Assembly: GCA_963698735.1 (NCBI GenBank)
Contig: CAVOSA010000020.1
Span: forward strand, 84,037 to 148,036
Reading direction: 5' to 3'
From: RPQJ01 sp963698735
GTDB taxonomy: Bacteria > Pseudomonadota > Gammaproteobacteria > Steroidobacterales > Steroidobacteraceae
DNA length: 64,000 nucleotides
Shown: piece by piece, positions 9,586 through 18,927 of the stretch
Numbering within the stretch: the stretch's first letter is position 1
How the letters are laid out: every line of letters begins with the position of its first letter
The notes under the pieces: model-generated
Seen by the model: only the letters and a program-made list of their open reading frames with translations
Told to the model about the DNA's origin: nothing
Databases searched by the model: none
Program-made: the position numbers and the translations under genes

Positions 9586-10635
9586 ATGGCGGGCACGCAG
9601 CACACCACCACCAGCGGATCGTCGCGGCCGGTCCATCGACTTGGCGTTAGATTCGCGAATGTGGCGGCAGGCATCCTTGCCGCCGTCGTGTGCGACGCCG
9701 CGGACGCGCCGGACCCGCTCTATCTGCGCAATGCGAATCCGCTGCTGCAGACGCTGGGCGCACCGGCCATGCAAGGCGGCGAACTGACGCCGGACGGCAC
9801 ACTGGCGCAGCGCTGGGTGTTGAACGTGGCAAACCATGCCGACGCGAGCGTGACCAGCGCCGAGGAAGTCGTGCTGGACGGAGAGAGCTATTTCCTCGAG
9901 CTTTCGCTGCGCTACGGCCTGGGATCGAAGCTCGAATTGGGCGTGGACCTGCCGCTCGTGGCCCACGTGGAAGGGGTGCTCGACCCCTTGATCGAAGGCT
10001 GGCATGACCTCGTAGGGCTCTCGAACCACGAGCGCAGCGGACCGCAGAACACGTTGCGGCTCTTCTATCAACGCAACGGTGTCACCGGGTTCGACGTCGA
10101 CGACCCGGAAGCAGGCCTGGGGGACGTTCGTCTGACGGCCGCATACAGTCTAGCCGAGAGCGATGGTCGTGCACTGGCCATGCGCGCCCAGGTCGAATTG
10201 CCGACCGGCGACGCCGAATACCTGCGTGGCAATGGCGCAGTCGATCTATCCCTGGCGCTGGATGCCACGGACCGGCACACCTTTGCCGACTGGCGGACGA
10301 GCCTCTTCGGTCGCATCGGGCTGGTTGCGCCGGGCGACGGCGACATACTCAGCGAGCTCCAGAAAGACTGGGTCCCGCTGATCAGCGCCGGCCTCGCCTG
10401 GCAGTGGACGGAGCGGACCAGCCTCCAGGCGCAAGTGGACTTCGAGGGTGACTATTTCGAAACCCAGCTGACGCAACTCGGCAGCTCGACGAGGTTGACG
10501 GTTGGCGGCAGTCACCAGTTCGGCGAGGGCGGCCCGCGGCTGTCGATCGCCATGATCGAGGACCTGGTTTCCGACGCAACCCCTGACTTCGGCCTCTTCT
10601 TTTCGCTCACGATGCACAGTGGCCCCTCGCCATGA
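9586..10635 (+). CDS. DUF3187 family outer-membrane protein
   Basis: A beta-rich predicted outer-membrane protein of 349 residues. It begins with a hydrophobic export segment (about 25-40), followed by the DUF3187 opening DPLYLRNANPLLQTLGAP. Many alternating strands follow, with YGLGSKLELGVDLPLV and EAGLGDVRLTAAYSL typical of the family. Its 3' end overlaps the next gene by 17 bases, which indicates co-transcription with the DUF3108 protein. The function is unknown; the neighbours suggest envelope assembly or an exporter accessory role. Confidence 0.75.
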   Translation: MAGTQHTTTSGSSRPVHRLGVRFANVAAGILAAVVCDAADAPDPLYLRNANPLLQTLGAPAMQGGELTPDGTLAQRWVLNVANHADASVTSAEEVVLDGESYFLELSLRYGLGSKLELGVDLPLVAHVEGVLDPLIEGWHDLVGLSNHERSGPQNTLRLFYQRNGVTGFDVDDPEAGLGDVRLTAAYSLAESDGRALAMRAQVELPTGDAEYLRGNGAVDLSLALDATDRHTFADWRTSLFGRIGLVAPGDGDILSELQKDWVPLISAGLAWQWTERTSLQAQVDFEGDYFETQLTQLGSSTRLTVGGSHQFGEGGPRLSIAMIEDLVSDATPDFGLFFSLTMHSGPSP

Positions 10636-11464
10636 GCAGGCCGTGTCAGATTGGCCGTTGGGCGTCCGCCGACTGGACAACCGCTGCGCGCGGAAAGCGC
10701 GGGTGACGCCCCCGCATGGATTCCGGGCAGCCCTGCTGGCGCTCACGCTCGGCGCGGCATTCGCTCCCTGCTCCCCTTCACTCGCGCGGGGGCTGGCCAA
10801 GCCGGAGTCAGGGGCCACCGCGCTCATGCCTTACTCGGCTCGCTACCAGGTGAGCTATCGAGGACTGGTCGGCGGGCACATCGAGAATTCACTGAAACGA
10901 GGTGCGACCCCGGGGCAGTGGGTCTACGAAACGCGCCCCCTCCCGAACCTGTTCGGCCGCCTCGCGGTCAGCGAGATGGCGCGTGCCAGAAGCACCATGC
11001 AGATCTCCGGCAGTGGCGTGCGGCCACTGACATTCGCCTTCGATGACGGGACTCCTTCGTCGGACAAGGACGTGCGCTTCGTGTTCGACTGGTCGACCAA
11101 CGTGCTGCGGGGCGAGGCCAGACACGGCCCGTTCGAAATGGCCGTGACACCCGGCACCCAGGACACGGCCTCGGTGCAAGCCGCGATGATCGTCGACCTG
11201 CTGGCCGGACGGGCACCGCGCAGCCTGCGCATCGTCACGAGCGACAAGCTGCGTGACTACAGCACCTGGCCGGAAGGACTCGCGACCGTCGAGACTCCAT
11301 TCGGGAAGTTCGACACGGTGGTCTGGGCCAGCCAGCGCGAAGGCTCGAATCGAATGATGAAGGTGTGGCATGCGCCGACGCTCGGCTACATCCCGGTGCA
11401 GGCGGTGCAGTACCGCAAGGGAAAGGCGGAGACGCAGATGCAATTGGTGCGGCTGGAGCGGTAG
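10619..11464 (+). CDS. DUF3108 domain-containing periplasmic protein
   Basis: An exported protein with a hydrophobic signal segment (about residues 37-52). The DUF3108 domain runs from MPYSARYQVSYRGLVGG to the end, including GSGVRPLTFAFDDG, FVFDWSTNVLRGEA and the late MMKVWHAPTLGYIPVQ. The family is predicted periplasmic and of unknown function. The GTG at 10619 overlaps the DUF3187 gene; GTG 10643 or 10703 would also open onto the signal segment, so the start is uncertain. It is probably in one operon with the genes on both sides. Confidence 0.75.
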   Translation: MAPRHEQAVSDWPLGVRRLDNRCARKARVTPPHGFRAALLALTLGAAFAPCSPSLARGLAKPESGATALMPYSARYQVSYRGLVGGHIENSLKRGATPGQWVYETRPLPNLFGRLAVSEMARARSTMQISGSGVRPLTFAFDDGTPSSDKDVRFVFDWSTNVLRGEARHGPFEMAVTPGTQDTASVQAAMIVDLLAGRAPRSLRIVTSDKLRDYSTWPEGLATVETPFGKFDTVVWASQREGSNRMMKVWHAPTLGYIPVQAVQYRKGKAETQMQLVRLER

Positions 11465-11515
11465 CGGCGGTATCACCTGGCGCAACGGCATATAATCCGT
11501 CGAAGGATCACGCAT

Positions 11516-12295
11516 ATGATGCTGCATCGAATTCTCCCCGCCTCCCCGCTGGGTTGGCTGGCCGCGCTCGCGGCCGTGGTGCCAGCGGCCGCGCCGGCCG
11601 CCGAGCGCGCGCCACCGTCCCCCGCACTCACCGTCGAACTGGGTGCCGCCTGGCAGCTGCGCAACACCGCGCAGGTCTCAAACGAACCGCCGAACACCCG
11701 GTTCAAGATTGACGAACTGACCGGCGACGGTCCGTTTCCGGCCGGACGCATGGTCCTCGACTGGCCGCTGAACGAAAAGCACCTTCTGCGATTCCTCATC
11801 GCACCGCTCGGGATCGACGAGACCGGCACAGCTTCGCAGCCCATCGTGTTCCAGGACACGACGTTCGCGCCCGGCCCGATCAACGTGAAGTACCGGTTCG
11901 ATTCCTACCGGGCCAGCTATCGCTACGTGTTCTACGAGCGCGAGCGGTGGACGTGGTCCGGCGGCGCCACACTGAATATCCGCGATGCGGAGATTCGTCT
12001 GCAGCAGGGCACGCTGACGCGAGCGGAAAAGAACACCGGCGTGGTGCCCCTGCTGGCGCTCGAAGGCCAGTGGCGCTTTGCACCCGGCTGGTACGGCCTG
12101 CTTGACTTCGAGGGACTCGCCGCACCGCAGGGTCGTGCAATCGATGCAGCGCTGAAGCTTGGCTACGACGTCACGCCGCACATCACGGTCGCAGGCGGGT
12201 ACCGCATCCTCGACGGCGGTGCGGACAACGACGATGTGTACACGTTCGCGCGCTTCGACTCTGCCGTGCTCGGACTGACCTGGAGGTTCCGGTAG
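11516..12295 (+). CDS. outer-membrane beta-barrel protein, uncharacterised
   Basis: 259 residues with a signal peptide (ending about residue 28, PAAAPAAE). Amphipathic strands alternate throughout, for example ASYRYVFYERERWTWSGGA, HITVAGGYRILDGGADND and the terminal SAVLGLTWRFR, which has the penultimate aromatic residue expected for BAM-dependent insertion. It resembles small OmpW/OmpX-like barrels, but I do not recognise a named family. It lies 51 bases after the DUF3108 gene on the same strand, so it may be part of that operon. Confidence 0.6.
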   Translation: MMLHRILPASPLGWLAALAAVVPAAAPAAERAPPSPALTVELGAAWQLRNTAQVSNEPPNTRFKIDELTGDGPFPAGRMVLDWPLNEKHLLRFLIAPLGIDETGTASQPIVFQDTTFAPGPINVKYRFDSYRASYRYVFYERERWTWSGGATLNIRDAEIRLQQGTLTRAEKNTGVVPLLALEGQWRFAPGWYGLLDFEGLAAPQGRAIDAALKLGYDVTPHITVAGGYRILDGGADNDDVYTFARFDSAVLGLTWRFR

Positions 12296-12352
12296 ACGTC
12301 AAAATGAGACGTGCCGGCTGCCTGCTTCGCGTTCTTCCGCGCGATGACAACG

Positions 12353-13099
12353 TCATTGCCGATAGCCCGGCTCCTCCTCGTCGAGGATGTCCTTCAGCGC
12401 ATCGAAGTGCCGCCTGGAATAGTCGCCGGGGTACGAGTGCCATTGCGCGCAGGTTCTGGCCGCGACGTCCTCCGGTATCAACGCCGGTGCGAGCCCGGTC
12501 GACAGCGCCAGGATCTGCACCTTCGCGGCGCGCTCCAGGTAGTAGAGATCGTCGAACGCCTCGGCGACCGAGGCGCCCACCACCAGCACGCCATGATTGC
12601 CCATCATCAGCACGCTCTTGCCTGTGGCGAGCAGTCCGGCCACGCGCGCGCCCTCCGACGCGTTGAGCGCCATCCCGTCGTAGTGACGGTCGTAGGCGAC
12701 GCGCCCATGAAAGCGGCAGGCGTTCTGGTCCAGCATCAGCAGTTCGAAATCCTTGATGCAACAGAGCGCCGTCGCATACGGCATGTGCGTGTGCAGAATG
12801 CAGCGCGCCTGCGGCAGGCGTAAGTGCAGTTGCGCATGCAGATGCCAGGCGGTGGGGTCGGGAGCGTCGGGGCCTGCGACCGAGGATTCGTCGCGCGCGT
12901 CCAGCAACAGCAGTTCGCTGGCGCGGACGCGCGAGAAATGCCGCCCGTTCGGATTCATCAGGAAACTGCAGCGGTCCTCCGAAACGGCAACACTGAAATG
13001 GTTGGCGATCGACTCGTGCCAGTCCAGTCGCGCCGCCCAGCGAAACGCCGCGGCCAGGTCCGTGCGGGCCTGGGCTTCGGTTGGCGGGACTATACTCAT
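12353..13099 (-). CDS. class II aldolase/adducin family protein
   Basis: A zinc-dependent class II aldolase-fold protein, 248 residues. The expected metal and phosphate-pocket motifs are present: NHFSVAVSEDR, HLHAQLHLR, ILHTHMPYA (the HTH zinc ligands) and MMGNHGVLVVG. It lacks markers that would make it a specific fuculose or ribulose phosphate aldolase; homologues are often annotated only as class II aldolase. The ATG at 13099 is the only start that leads directly into the fold. It diverges from the PhyH gene across 94 bp, which suggests shared control. Confidence 0.82.
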   Translation of the reverse strand: MSIVPPTEAQARTDLAAAFRWAARLDWHESIANHFSVAVSEDRCSFLMNPNGRHFSRVRASELLLLDARDESSVAGPDAPDPTAWHLHAQLHLRLPQARCILHTHMPYATALCCIKDFELLMLDQNACRFHGRVAYDRHYDGMALNASEGARVAGLLATGKSVLMMGNHGVLVVGASVAEAFDDLYYLERAAKVQILALSTGLAPALIPEDVAARTCAQWHSYPGDYSRRHFDALKDILDEEEPGYRQ

Positions 13100-13193
13100 G
13101 GCAGTGACTCCGGCACGGGACAGACGGACTCTAGGGCCGGCGCAGCGGCGCGGCAACGCGGAACTTTGCATGCCTGGTGGCAGGAGTAGCTGC
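13100..13193. promoter_or_regulatory. divergent promoter region aldolase/PhyH
   Basis: 94 bp between two divergent starts. AGGAG at 13182-13186 is the ribosome-binding site of the PhyH gene. No palindrome was seen. Confidence 0.4.
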
Positions 13194-13997
13194 ATGAACA
13201 TGGCGCTTGGCCCCGAGCAGTTCGCCGCCGAAGGTGTCGCTTTGGTGCGCGGACTCGTCCCTGCGTCGCTGCTCGGCACGATCAACGCGGTGATGCGTGC
13301 GCGGGCAACGCGGGTGATGGCAGCGCTCGGCAACCGGCCAATCGGCATCGGCAGCAGGAACGGCTACCACGAGTTGGTCCAGCGGTCACCGGGCAGGTTT
13401 GACGTCCCCATGTGCGAACAGGACCTGGTGCCGATCTGGGGCGCGCAAGGCTCCACTGCGCCCGAGGTACCGTGGCTGGGACTGGTCCGCGCGGTGCTGG
13501 GGCCCGACGCCAGGCCGTCGTTCTGCGGGGTCGTGTTCTCGCGTCCCGGCTCGCCCGCGCAGCAGTGGCACATCGACTCGCCGCACGAGGCAGCGGAGAC
13601 CCGGCCTGCGCATGCGGTGAACGTGCTGCTGGCGCTGGCGGATATCCCGCTCGCGGCCGGTCCGACCGAAGTTGCGCGCGGCACGCACCTGCTGACGAAT
13701 CATCTGCAGCGGCCGTGGCTGGACCGCGACAGCCTGCTGTATCAATCGGAGACGGAGATCACGCCCGCGATCCTGCGACAGACCGGGCACGACGGCGACA
13801 CGGCGGAACAACCTGCCGTGCAGGCGATGGCAGCGGGGGACTGCCTGATCTTCGACGACCGGATCCTGCACCGGGGCCTCGCCAACGCCAGCCAGCAGGA
13901 GCGCTGGGTGGCGTACTTCAGTTATCTGCGGCCGCGCCCGGGCCTGGACGACATTGCGGACACGCACTTCGAGGCGTCGAAGTCATTGTTCGATTGA
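13194..13997 (+). CDS. phytanoyl-CoA dioxygenase (PhyH) family protein
   Basis: A non-haem Fe(II)/2-oxoglutarate oxygenase, 267 residues. The facial triad is visible as HID near residues 126-128 (QQWHIDSPH) and the distal His near 226 (ILHRGLANAS). PhyH-family enzymes hydroxylate acyl-CoAs or small metabolites; the substrate is unknown here. ATG 13194 has AGGAG 7 bases upstream. The downstream enoyl-CoA hydratase and acyl-CoA synthetase suggest a shared pathway acting on a CoA thioester. A 9-bp hairpin follows its stop. Confidence 0.82.
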   Translation: MNMALGPEQFAAEGVALVRGLVPASLLGTINAVMRARATRVMAALGNRPIGIGSRNGYHELVQRSPGRFDVPMCEQDLVPIWGAQGSTAPEVPWLGLVRAVLGPDARPSFCGVVFSRPGSPAQQWHIDSPHEAAETRPAHAVNVLLALADIPLAAGPTEVARGTHLLTNHLQRPWLDRDSLLYQSETEITPAILRQTGHDGDTAEQPAVQAMAAGDCLIFDDRILHRGLANASQQERWVAYFSYLRPRPGLDDIADTHFEASKSLFD

Positions 13998-14004
13998 ATC
14001 GAAC

Positions 14005-14025
14005 TGCCGGCGCTGCGCGCCGGCA
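14005..14025. terminator. GC hairpin after PhyH gene
   Basis: A perfect 9-bp stem (TGCCGGCGC) with a 3-base loop, 8 bases after the PhyH stop. There is no T-run, so it may be an attenuating or RNA-stabilising hairpin rather than a full terminator. Confidence 0.45.
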
Positions 14026-14100
14026 CCCGCCCTGCCGGAGCGGAACCCGAACGCCCGACTCGGTATATTGCCGCGACAGGCCGTCGGGCCAGGGGGAGAC

Positions 14101-15006
14101 ATGACCTACCAGACCCTGAACTACGCGGTCGCCGGCCGTGTGGCAACGATCACGCTCAATCGCCCGGAGCGGATGAACGCGATCAATCTCGCGATGCCGG
14201 GCGAGATCGCCGACGCCGTGGAGCGGGCCAACCGCGACGACGCCGTGCACGTGCTGGTGCTGACCGGAGCGGGTGACGGATTCTGCTCCGGCTACGACCT
14301 CAAGGAATTCGCCGAGGCGGCGGGTGAGCAGCCGGGCTCGCAGCTTGGAGGCGCGAGGGGCGCAGACGATTCACGGCCCTGGGACCCGATGGCCGACTTC
14401 TTCGGCATGTACGAGTTCACACAGCAGTTCATGTCGCTGTGGCGCAGCTACAAGCCGACCATTGCGCGCGTGCACGGCCCGGCCGTAGCGGGCGGCAGCG
14501 ACATCGCACTGTGCTGCGACCTGGTGATCATGGCGGAGGAAGCCGTGATCGGTTACCCACCGGCGCGGGTCTGGGGCTGCCCGACCACCGCGATGTGGGT
14601 GTACCGCCTCGGTGCCGAGCGCGCCAAGCGCATGCTGTTCACCGGTGACCTCGTGGACGGCCGCGAGGCCGCGCGCCTCGGCCTGGTGCTCGAGGCGGTA
14701 CCGCGTGCGCGGCTAGACGCGCGCGTGGCACAGGTCGCGGAGCGCATTGCGGCGGTTCCGAAAAATCAGCTCATGATGCAGAAGCTGATGATCAACCAGG
14801 CGTACGAAGCCATGGGGCTGGCCAATACGCAGCGCTTCGCCACCCTGTTCGACGGCATCACGCGACACAGCCCGGAAGGCGTGTGGTTCAAGCGTCGCGC
14901 AGAGGAAGTCGGTTTCAAGCAGGCGGTGCGGGAGCGCGACGGCGGCGCGCCGATTGCGCCGGATGCCAGCCGGCCTCTGGCAGGCTGGCGCAAGTCCGAC
15001 GACTGA
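14101..15006 (+). CDS. enoyl-CoA hydratase/isomerase (crotonase) family protein
   Basis: A crotonase-fold enzyme, 301 residues. The CoA-binding and oxyanion-hole motifs are present: VATITLNRPERMNAIN, GDGFCSGYDLKEF and HGPAVAGGSDIALCCD. A longer C-terminal helix region (residues 215-300) is typical of hydratases acting on larger acyl-CoAs. The start ATG is preceded by AGGGGGAG. It is followed 44 bp later by the acyl-CoA synthetase, so the pair would activate and hydrate a carboxylic acid as its CoA ester. The precise substrate is not inferable. Confidence 0.85.
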   Translation: MTYQTLNYAVAGRVATITLNRPERMNAINLAMPGEIADAVERANRDDAVHVLVLTGAGDGFCSGYDLKEFAEAAGEQPGSQLGGARGADDSRPWDPMADFFGMYEFTQQFMSLWRSYKPTIARVHGPAVAGGSDIALCCDLVIMAEEAVIGYPPARVWGCPTTAMWVYRLGAERAKRMLFTGDLVDGREAARLGLVLEAVPRARLDARVAQVAERIAAVPKNQLMMQKLMINQAYEAMGLANTQRFATLFDGITRHSPEGVWFKRRAEEVGFKQAVRERDGGAPIAPDASRPLAGWRKSDD

Positions 15007-15050
15007 ACGCGCGGCAAGACGAAACGAACGCGACGGGGGAACTGGAACCG

Positions 15051-16696
15051 ATGAACGAGACAACGACAGCCTGATATTGCAGCACTCGGCAGTTCAACGT
15101 TGTGCGAGGCATTTCAGATCACCGCTGCGCAGCGACCGCAGCAGGTCGCGTTGCGCACGCTGGGAGGCGCCACCGAGATCACCTACGCCGAGTTCGTCGC
15201 GCAGGTGCGGGCGCTGGCGGAGGGGCTGCATTCTCTGGGCGTCGGCCGCGGCGACACAGTCGCGCTGATGCTCGCCAACCGACCGGAGTTCTCACTCGCG
15301 GACGCTGCCGTCATGCACCTCGGTGCCACGGCGTTCTCCGTCTACAACACTTCGAGTGCGGAGCAGACGAATCACCTGTTCCGCAATGCCGGCAACCGCA
15401 TCGTCGTCACCGAGCGCCAGTTCCTGCCGCGGGTACTGGAGTCGCGCACGCCCGACATCGAGCACATCGTCCTGGTGGATGGCGCCGACGACAGGCACGA
15501 TCACGCTGCAGGATCTCGCGCGCCGGCGCGTGCCGGGCTTCGACTTCGACGCCGCCTGGCGCGCGGTGCAACCCGACGACGTCCTCACGCTGATCTATAC
15601 CTCTGGAACCACCGGGCCGTCGAAGGCGGTGCAGCTGACTCACGGCAGCGTGCTTTTCCAGACCCGGGGCGTCGCCGCGATGCTCGGGATGCAGGCGGGC
15701 GGCCGCAGCATCTCCTACCTGCCGAGTGCGCACGTCGGCGACCGGTGCCTGACCCACTACGGGGCGTCGCTCTGCTTCGGCAACAGCGTCACGTCGATCC
15801 CCGACCACCGACAGGTCGGCCTCGCCCTGGTGGAGGTACGGCCGACGGTGTTCGGCGGAGTGCCGCGCGTCTGGGAGAAGCTCAAGGCCGGGCTCGAGGC
15901 GGCCGGCGTCACAGACCCGGCAAAGCTGCCCGAGCCGGCCAAGGCGGCAGTGCGCGCGAAAATCGGGCTCGACCAGACCGGCTGGCGGCTCACGGCGGCG
16001 GCGCCGGCTTCGGTCGAGGTGATGCGGTACTTCGCGGCGCTCGGCCTGGAGCTCAATGAGGGCTGGGGCATGTCGGAGTCGTCGTGCTTCGGCACCGTCA
16101 ATCCGCCCGGCCACATCCGGCTGGGCACGGTCGGCAAACCGTTGCCTGGTGTCGAGATCATGATCGCCGAGGACGGCGAGATGCTGGTGCGCGCGCCGCT
16201 GGTGATGAAGGGTTACCGCGGCGATCCGCAGAAGACCGCCGAAGCGATCGATGCTGACGGCTGGCTGCACACCGGTGACATCGCGCAGATCGACGGCGAC
16301 GGCTACGTGCGCATCGTCGACCGCAAGAAGGAAATCATCATCAATTCAGCCGGCAAGAACATGTCGCCGGCCAACATCGAGCTGAAACTGCGCGCGTCGA
16401 GCCGGCTGATCGCGCATGCGGTGTGCATCGGCGACCGGCGGCCGTACAACGTCGCGCTGATTGCCCTCGACCGCGAGATGTGTGCCGGCCGTGCGCCGGA
16501 CGAGCTCCGGTCGACCATCGCGACCGCGGTGGCCGCGGCCAACGCCGAGCTGTCACGCGTCGAGCAGGTCAAGCGCTTCGCAATCGTCGACGCGGACTGG
16601 CTGCCCGGCGGCGATGAGCTCACGCCCACCATGAAGCTGAAGCGCAAGCCGATCCTGCAGAAGTACGCGGCGGAGATCGAGCAACTGTACGACTGA
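15051..16696 (+). pseudogene. long-chain acyl-CoA synthetase, two frameshifts
   Basis: An AMP-forming acyl-CoA ligase. The parts together cover the full family length (about 545 residues) but lie in three frames. ATG 15051 gives MNETTTA; an extra base near 15072 shifts into DIAALGSSTLCEAFQ, and a second near 15496 shifts into GTITLQDLARR. The rest is intact: P-loop YTSGTTGPSKA, the SYLPSAHVGDR region, NEGWGMSES, GWLHTGDIAQIDGDGY and RKKEIIINSAGKNM. Both shifts are of the same sense (one extra base) and are not in homopolymers. Either a recent pseudogene or assembly indels. Operon position: between a crotonase and an NTF2-like gene. Confidence 0.82.
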
Positions 16697-16709
16697 GGAG
16701 AACACGATC

Positions 16710-17105
16710 ATGCAGCTCGACCCGAAATCCGTCGCCAGGTTAGCGCGGGACTATACCGCCGCGTGGAATTCCAGGTCCCCCGACAACGTCGCATCGCACT
16801 TTGCGGAAAACGGCGAGATCGTCATCAACCGCGGTGAGCCGTGGCGGGGGCGGTCAAGGGTTGCCGAGATGGCAGCAGGCTTCTTCGCCGACGTTCCCGA
16901 CCTTGCACTGAAGTGCGACGAGATCCGTTGCGCCGGTTCGCACGCCGTCTATGTCTGGACCTTCACCGGCCACGCTGCGCAGACCGGCAACCCACTTGAG
17001 GTGCGCGGCTGGGAGGAATGGGATCTCGACGAACACCTGAAGGTCAGGTCATCGCGCGGCTGGTACGACGCGGACGACTACGCCCTGCAGGTGGCCGGCG
17101 GGTGA
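16710..17105 (+). CDS. NTF2-like / SnoaL-like domain protein
   Basis: A small cone-fold protein of 131 residues: YTAAWNSRSPDNVASHFAEN at the N-terminus, then VAEMAAGFFADVPDLALK and the strand-rich AVYVWTFTGHA segment, all typical of SnoaL/NTF2-like proteins. These act as isomerases, dehydratases or ligand-binding subunits; the exact role here is unknown. GAGGAGA precedes ATG 16710 by 10 bases, and the gene starts 13 bases after the acyl-CoA synthetase stop, so it is its operon partner. Confidence 0.75.
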   Translation: MQLDPKSVARLARDYTAAWNSRSPDNVASHFAENGEIVINRGEPWRGRSRVAEMAAGFFADVPDLALKCDEIRCAGSHAVYVWTFTGHAAQTGNPLEVRGWEEWDLDEHLKVRSSRGWYDADDYALQVAGG

Positions 17106-17412
17106 CAGCACAAACCGCAGGACGTTCATGGAGTGGGACGTTGACGCCAGGGACGGACAATCCGACTGCGAACGCGGTTCAGCGCGAGCAAGCCGAAGGC
17201 TGGGAAGGGGTTTCCCCTTGCCTGTCGACTCGGGGCCCGGCGCAGCCCGCTAGCGCAGGTCGTACCAGACCCCGCGGCCACTGCCATGCTGGTTCAGTCG
17301 AGGATTGACCAGCCCGTGGTCAAACTGCAGTGCCTGTTCACGCTCATAGCCTTCCGATAGGCGTGAAACTCCGCCGCGTCAGCTGCGGGTAATACCGGAG
17401 CTTGTGGTCTCT
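17106..17412. repeat. intergenic debris: decayed tRNA-Phe module and interspersed repeat copy
   Basis: Bases 17140-17240 match the tRNA-Phe-linked module in decayed form: GCCAGGGACGGA, then GGTTCAGCGCGAGCAAGCCG and a GGGAAGGGG-TTTCCCCTTG segment as in the 42.2-kb copy. Bases 17290-17340 match a second repeat family (GAGGATTGACCAG, then GTGGTCAAACT and TGCCTGTTCACGC). No gene is visible. Confidence 0.55.
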
Positions 17413-18774
17413 CTACCGATGCCACGGACCGAACAGCGGCTGCGCGACGCGCACTGGAACGACGTCGAGACGGATGTTGGCGAGCGTATAGGCGTCCGCG
17501 CTCGCGACGGGGTCGTACCAACCGAGCGTATCGGAGCGTCGGCTGAAGCGAAATTCAAAGCCGAGATCGCGCGGCGCGGGCGCATTCGGACCCGCGTCGA
17601 AGGCAAGTCCCCGCGACTCCGTCGCCCGGCCGTCGACGATGCGGATCATGCTTTCGAGCACCACGCCTGCGGCGAGCACGTCGAGCGCGAACGGCGCGTC
17701 CTCGTAATACGGCTTGAAGTCTGCAGCCCGGGGGTCGATGAACTGGCCGTCGAGCTTGGCGCGGGCGGGAGTCAGCGTGTGCGTGCGGAGGTCGTAGCGA
17801 TCGCCGTGGCCAAGGTAGGTGAGCTTCGCGTTCGACAGGTTGAACGCGCCGAGTTTCGTGTCCGTCGCGGCCTCGGCCAGGTCGACCAGTACCGCGCCAC
17901 CCGGACCGAGCACCTCGACCTGATCGCCACGCAGGACTGCCGCGGAGTCTTCCTCGACCCCAAGCCCAAGCGTCATGCCGCGAGCATGCATCAGCGGCAA
18001 CATGCGGCCGAGCCGGCCGCGGCGCAAAAAATGCTGATCAACGAACAAGTCGGACTGCGCGAAGTCGAGCCCGGCTCCAAAATCCTGTTCCGGTCGCAAC
18101 GGCCCCTTCAGCAGCGTGACCACGCTGGCCGGATCGCGGAACATCGTGCGGCTCATGATGGCAGCGCCCGCCGACGTGCCGGCAACCACGCCGCCGCGCT
18201 GCTGCAGTTCCCGGATCGCGGTCAGCAGCGGCGACTCGACTCCACCCGGGCGCAGCGTGTCCACGATGCGGGCCTGATCGCCGCCAGTGAAGAACACCCC
18301 GTTGGCCGCACGCACCTTGTCGATGAGCGCCGGGTCACGCACGGCCTGCCGCAGATCGACGCCTTTCAATTCCGGGGCGACGCGCAAGTGCTCCGCCACG
18401 GCGCCGTGCGCAGTCAGCGCGGCGATCGTGCCTCGAGCGGCCGCATCCGGATCCCCCGACGCCGTGGCGAGGACCACGAAGCGCGCACCCGGACCGCCGG
18501 CAAGGTCGATCAGCCGGGACCAGACTGCGGAATTGTCGTCGCGCAAGGCGCCACCTATGGCAATCGCCGGACCGGTCGCGGCCTTGATCGCCGTGGAGGA
18601 CGGTGAATCGGGCGGAGATTCGCGCGCCAGGGCGAACGGCATGCACGCTTGCGCGAACAGCAGTGCCCATAGGTATGCGCGCGAGCAAACCGGCGCGCAG
18701 GCACGCGGTGGATTGGAGCGGCCGGCGGCCGACGCAGACCCGTACCCTGGACCGGAAGAATCGTGCTGCATCAT
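17413..18774 (-). CDS. cyanophycinase-like peptidase (family S51)
   Basis: A secreted peptidase of the S51/cyanophycinase family, about 453 residues. A basic and hydrophobic signal segment ends near MPFALA. The fold signatures follow: IAIGGALRDD, FVVLATASGDP, GVFFTGGDQARI and the nucleophile elbow VAGTSAGAAIMS (Ser in GTSAGA), then LFVDQHFLRRGRLGRML. Cyanophycinases cleave beta-Asp-Arg polymer, but many exported relatives probably act on other peptides. The start is ATG 18774 or 18771. The C-terminal 130 residues extend beyond the core domain. Confidence 0.8.
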   Translation of the reverse strand: MMQHDSSGPGYGSASAAGRSNPPRACAPVCSRAYLWALLFAQACMPFALARESPPDSPSSTAIKAATGPAIAIGGALRDDNSAVWSRLIDLAGGPGARFVVLATASGDPDAAARGTIAALTAHGAVAEHLRVAPELKGVDLRQAVRDPALIDKVRAANGVFFTGGDQARIVDTLRPGGVESPLLTAIRELQQRGGVVAGTSAGAAIMSRTMFRDPASVVTLLKGPLRPEQDFGAGLDFAQSDLFVDQHFLRRGRLGRMLPLMHARGMTLGLGVEEDSAAVLRGDQVEVLGPGGAVLVDLAEAATDTKLGAFNLSNAKLTYLGHGDRYDLRTHTLTPARAKLDGQFIDPRAADFKPYYEDAPFALDVLAAGVVLESMIRIVDGRATESRGLAFDAGPNAPAPRDLGFEFRFSRRSDTLGWYDPVASADAYTLANIRLDVVPVRVAQPLFGPWHR

Positions 18775-18927
18775 TCGACTGCTTACCGTCAGCGTCCTGG
18801 TTGAGAGCGACGCCCAGCGCGTCCACTTCAAGTGCCGTAGGCGAATCTTCGCGCACGGAGCGAGCGGGTGCACCGGGAACTTATTGTTACCCTTCCTGGC
18901 AGAGGGGTGACAATTCATCCCGGTCAC

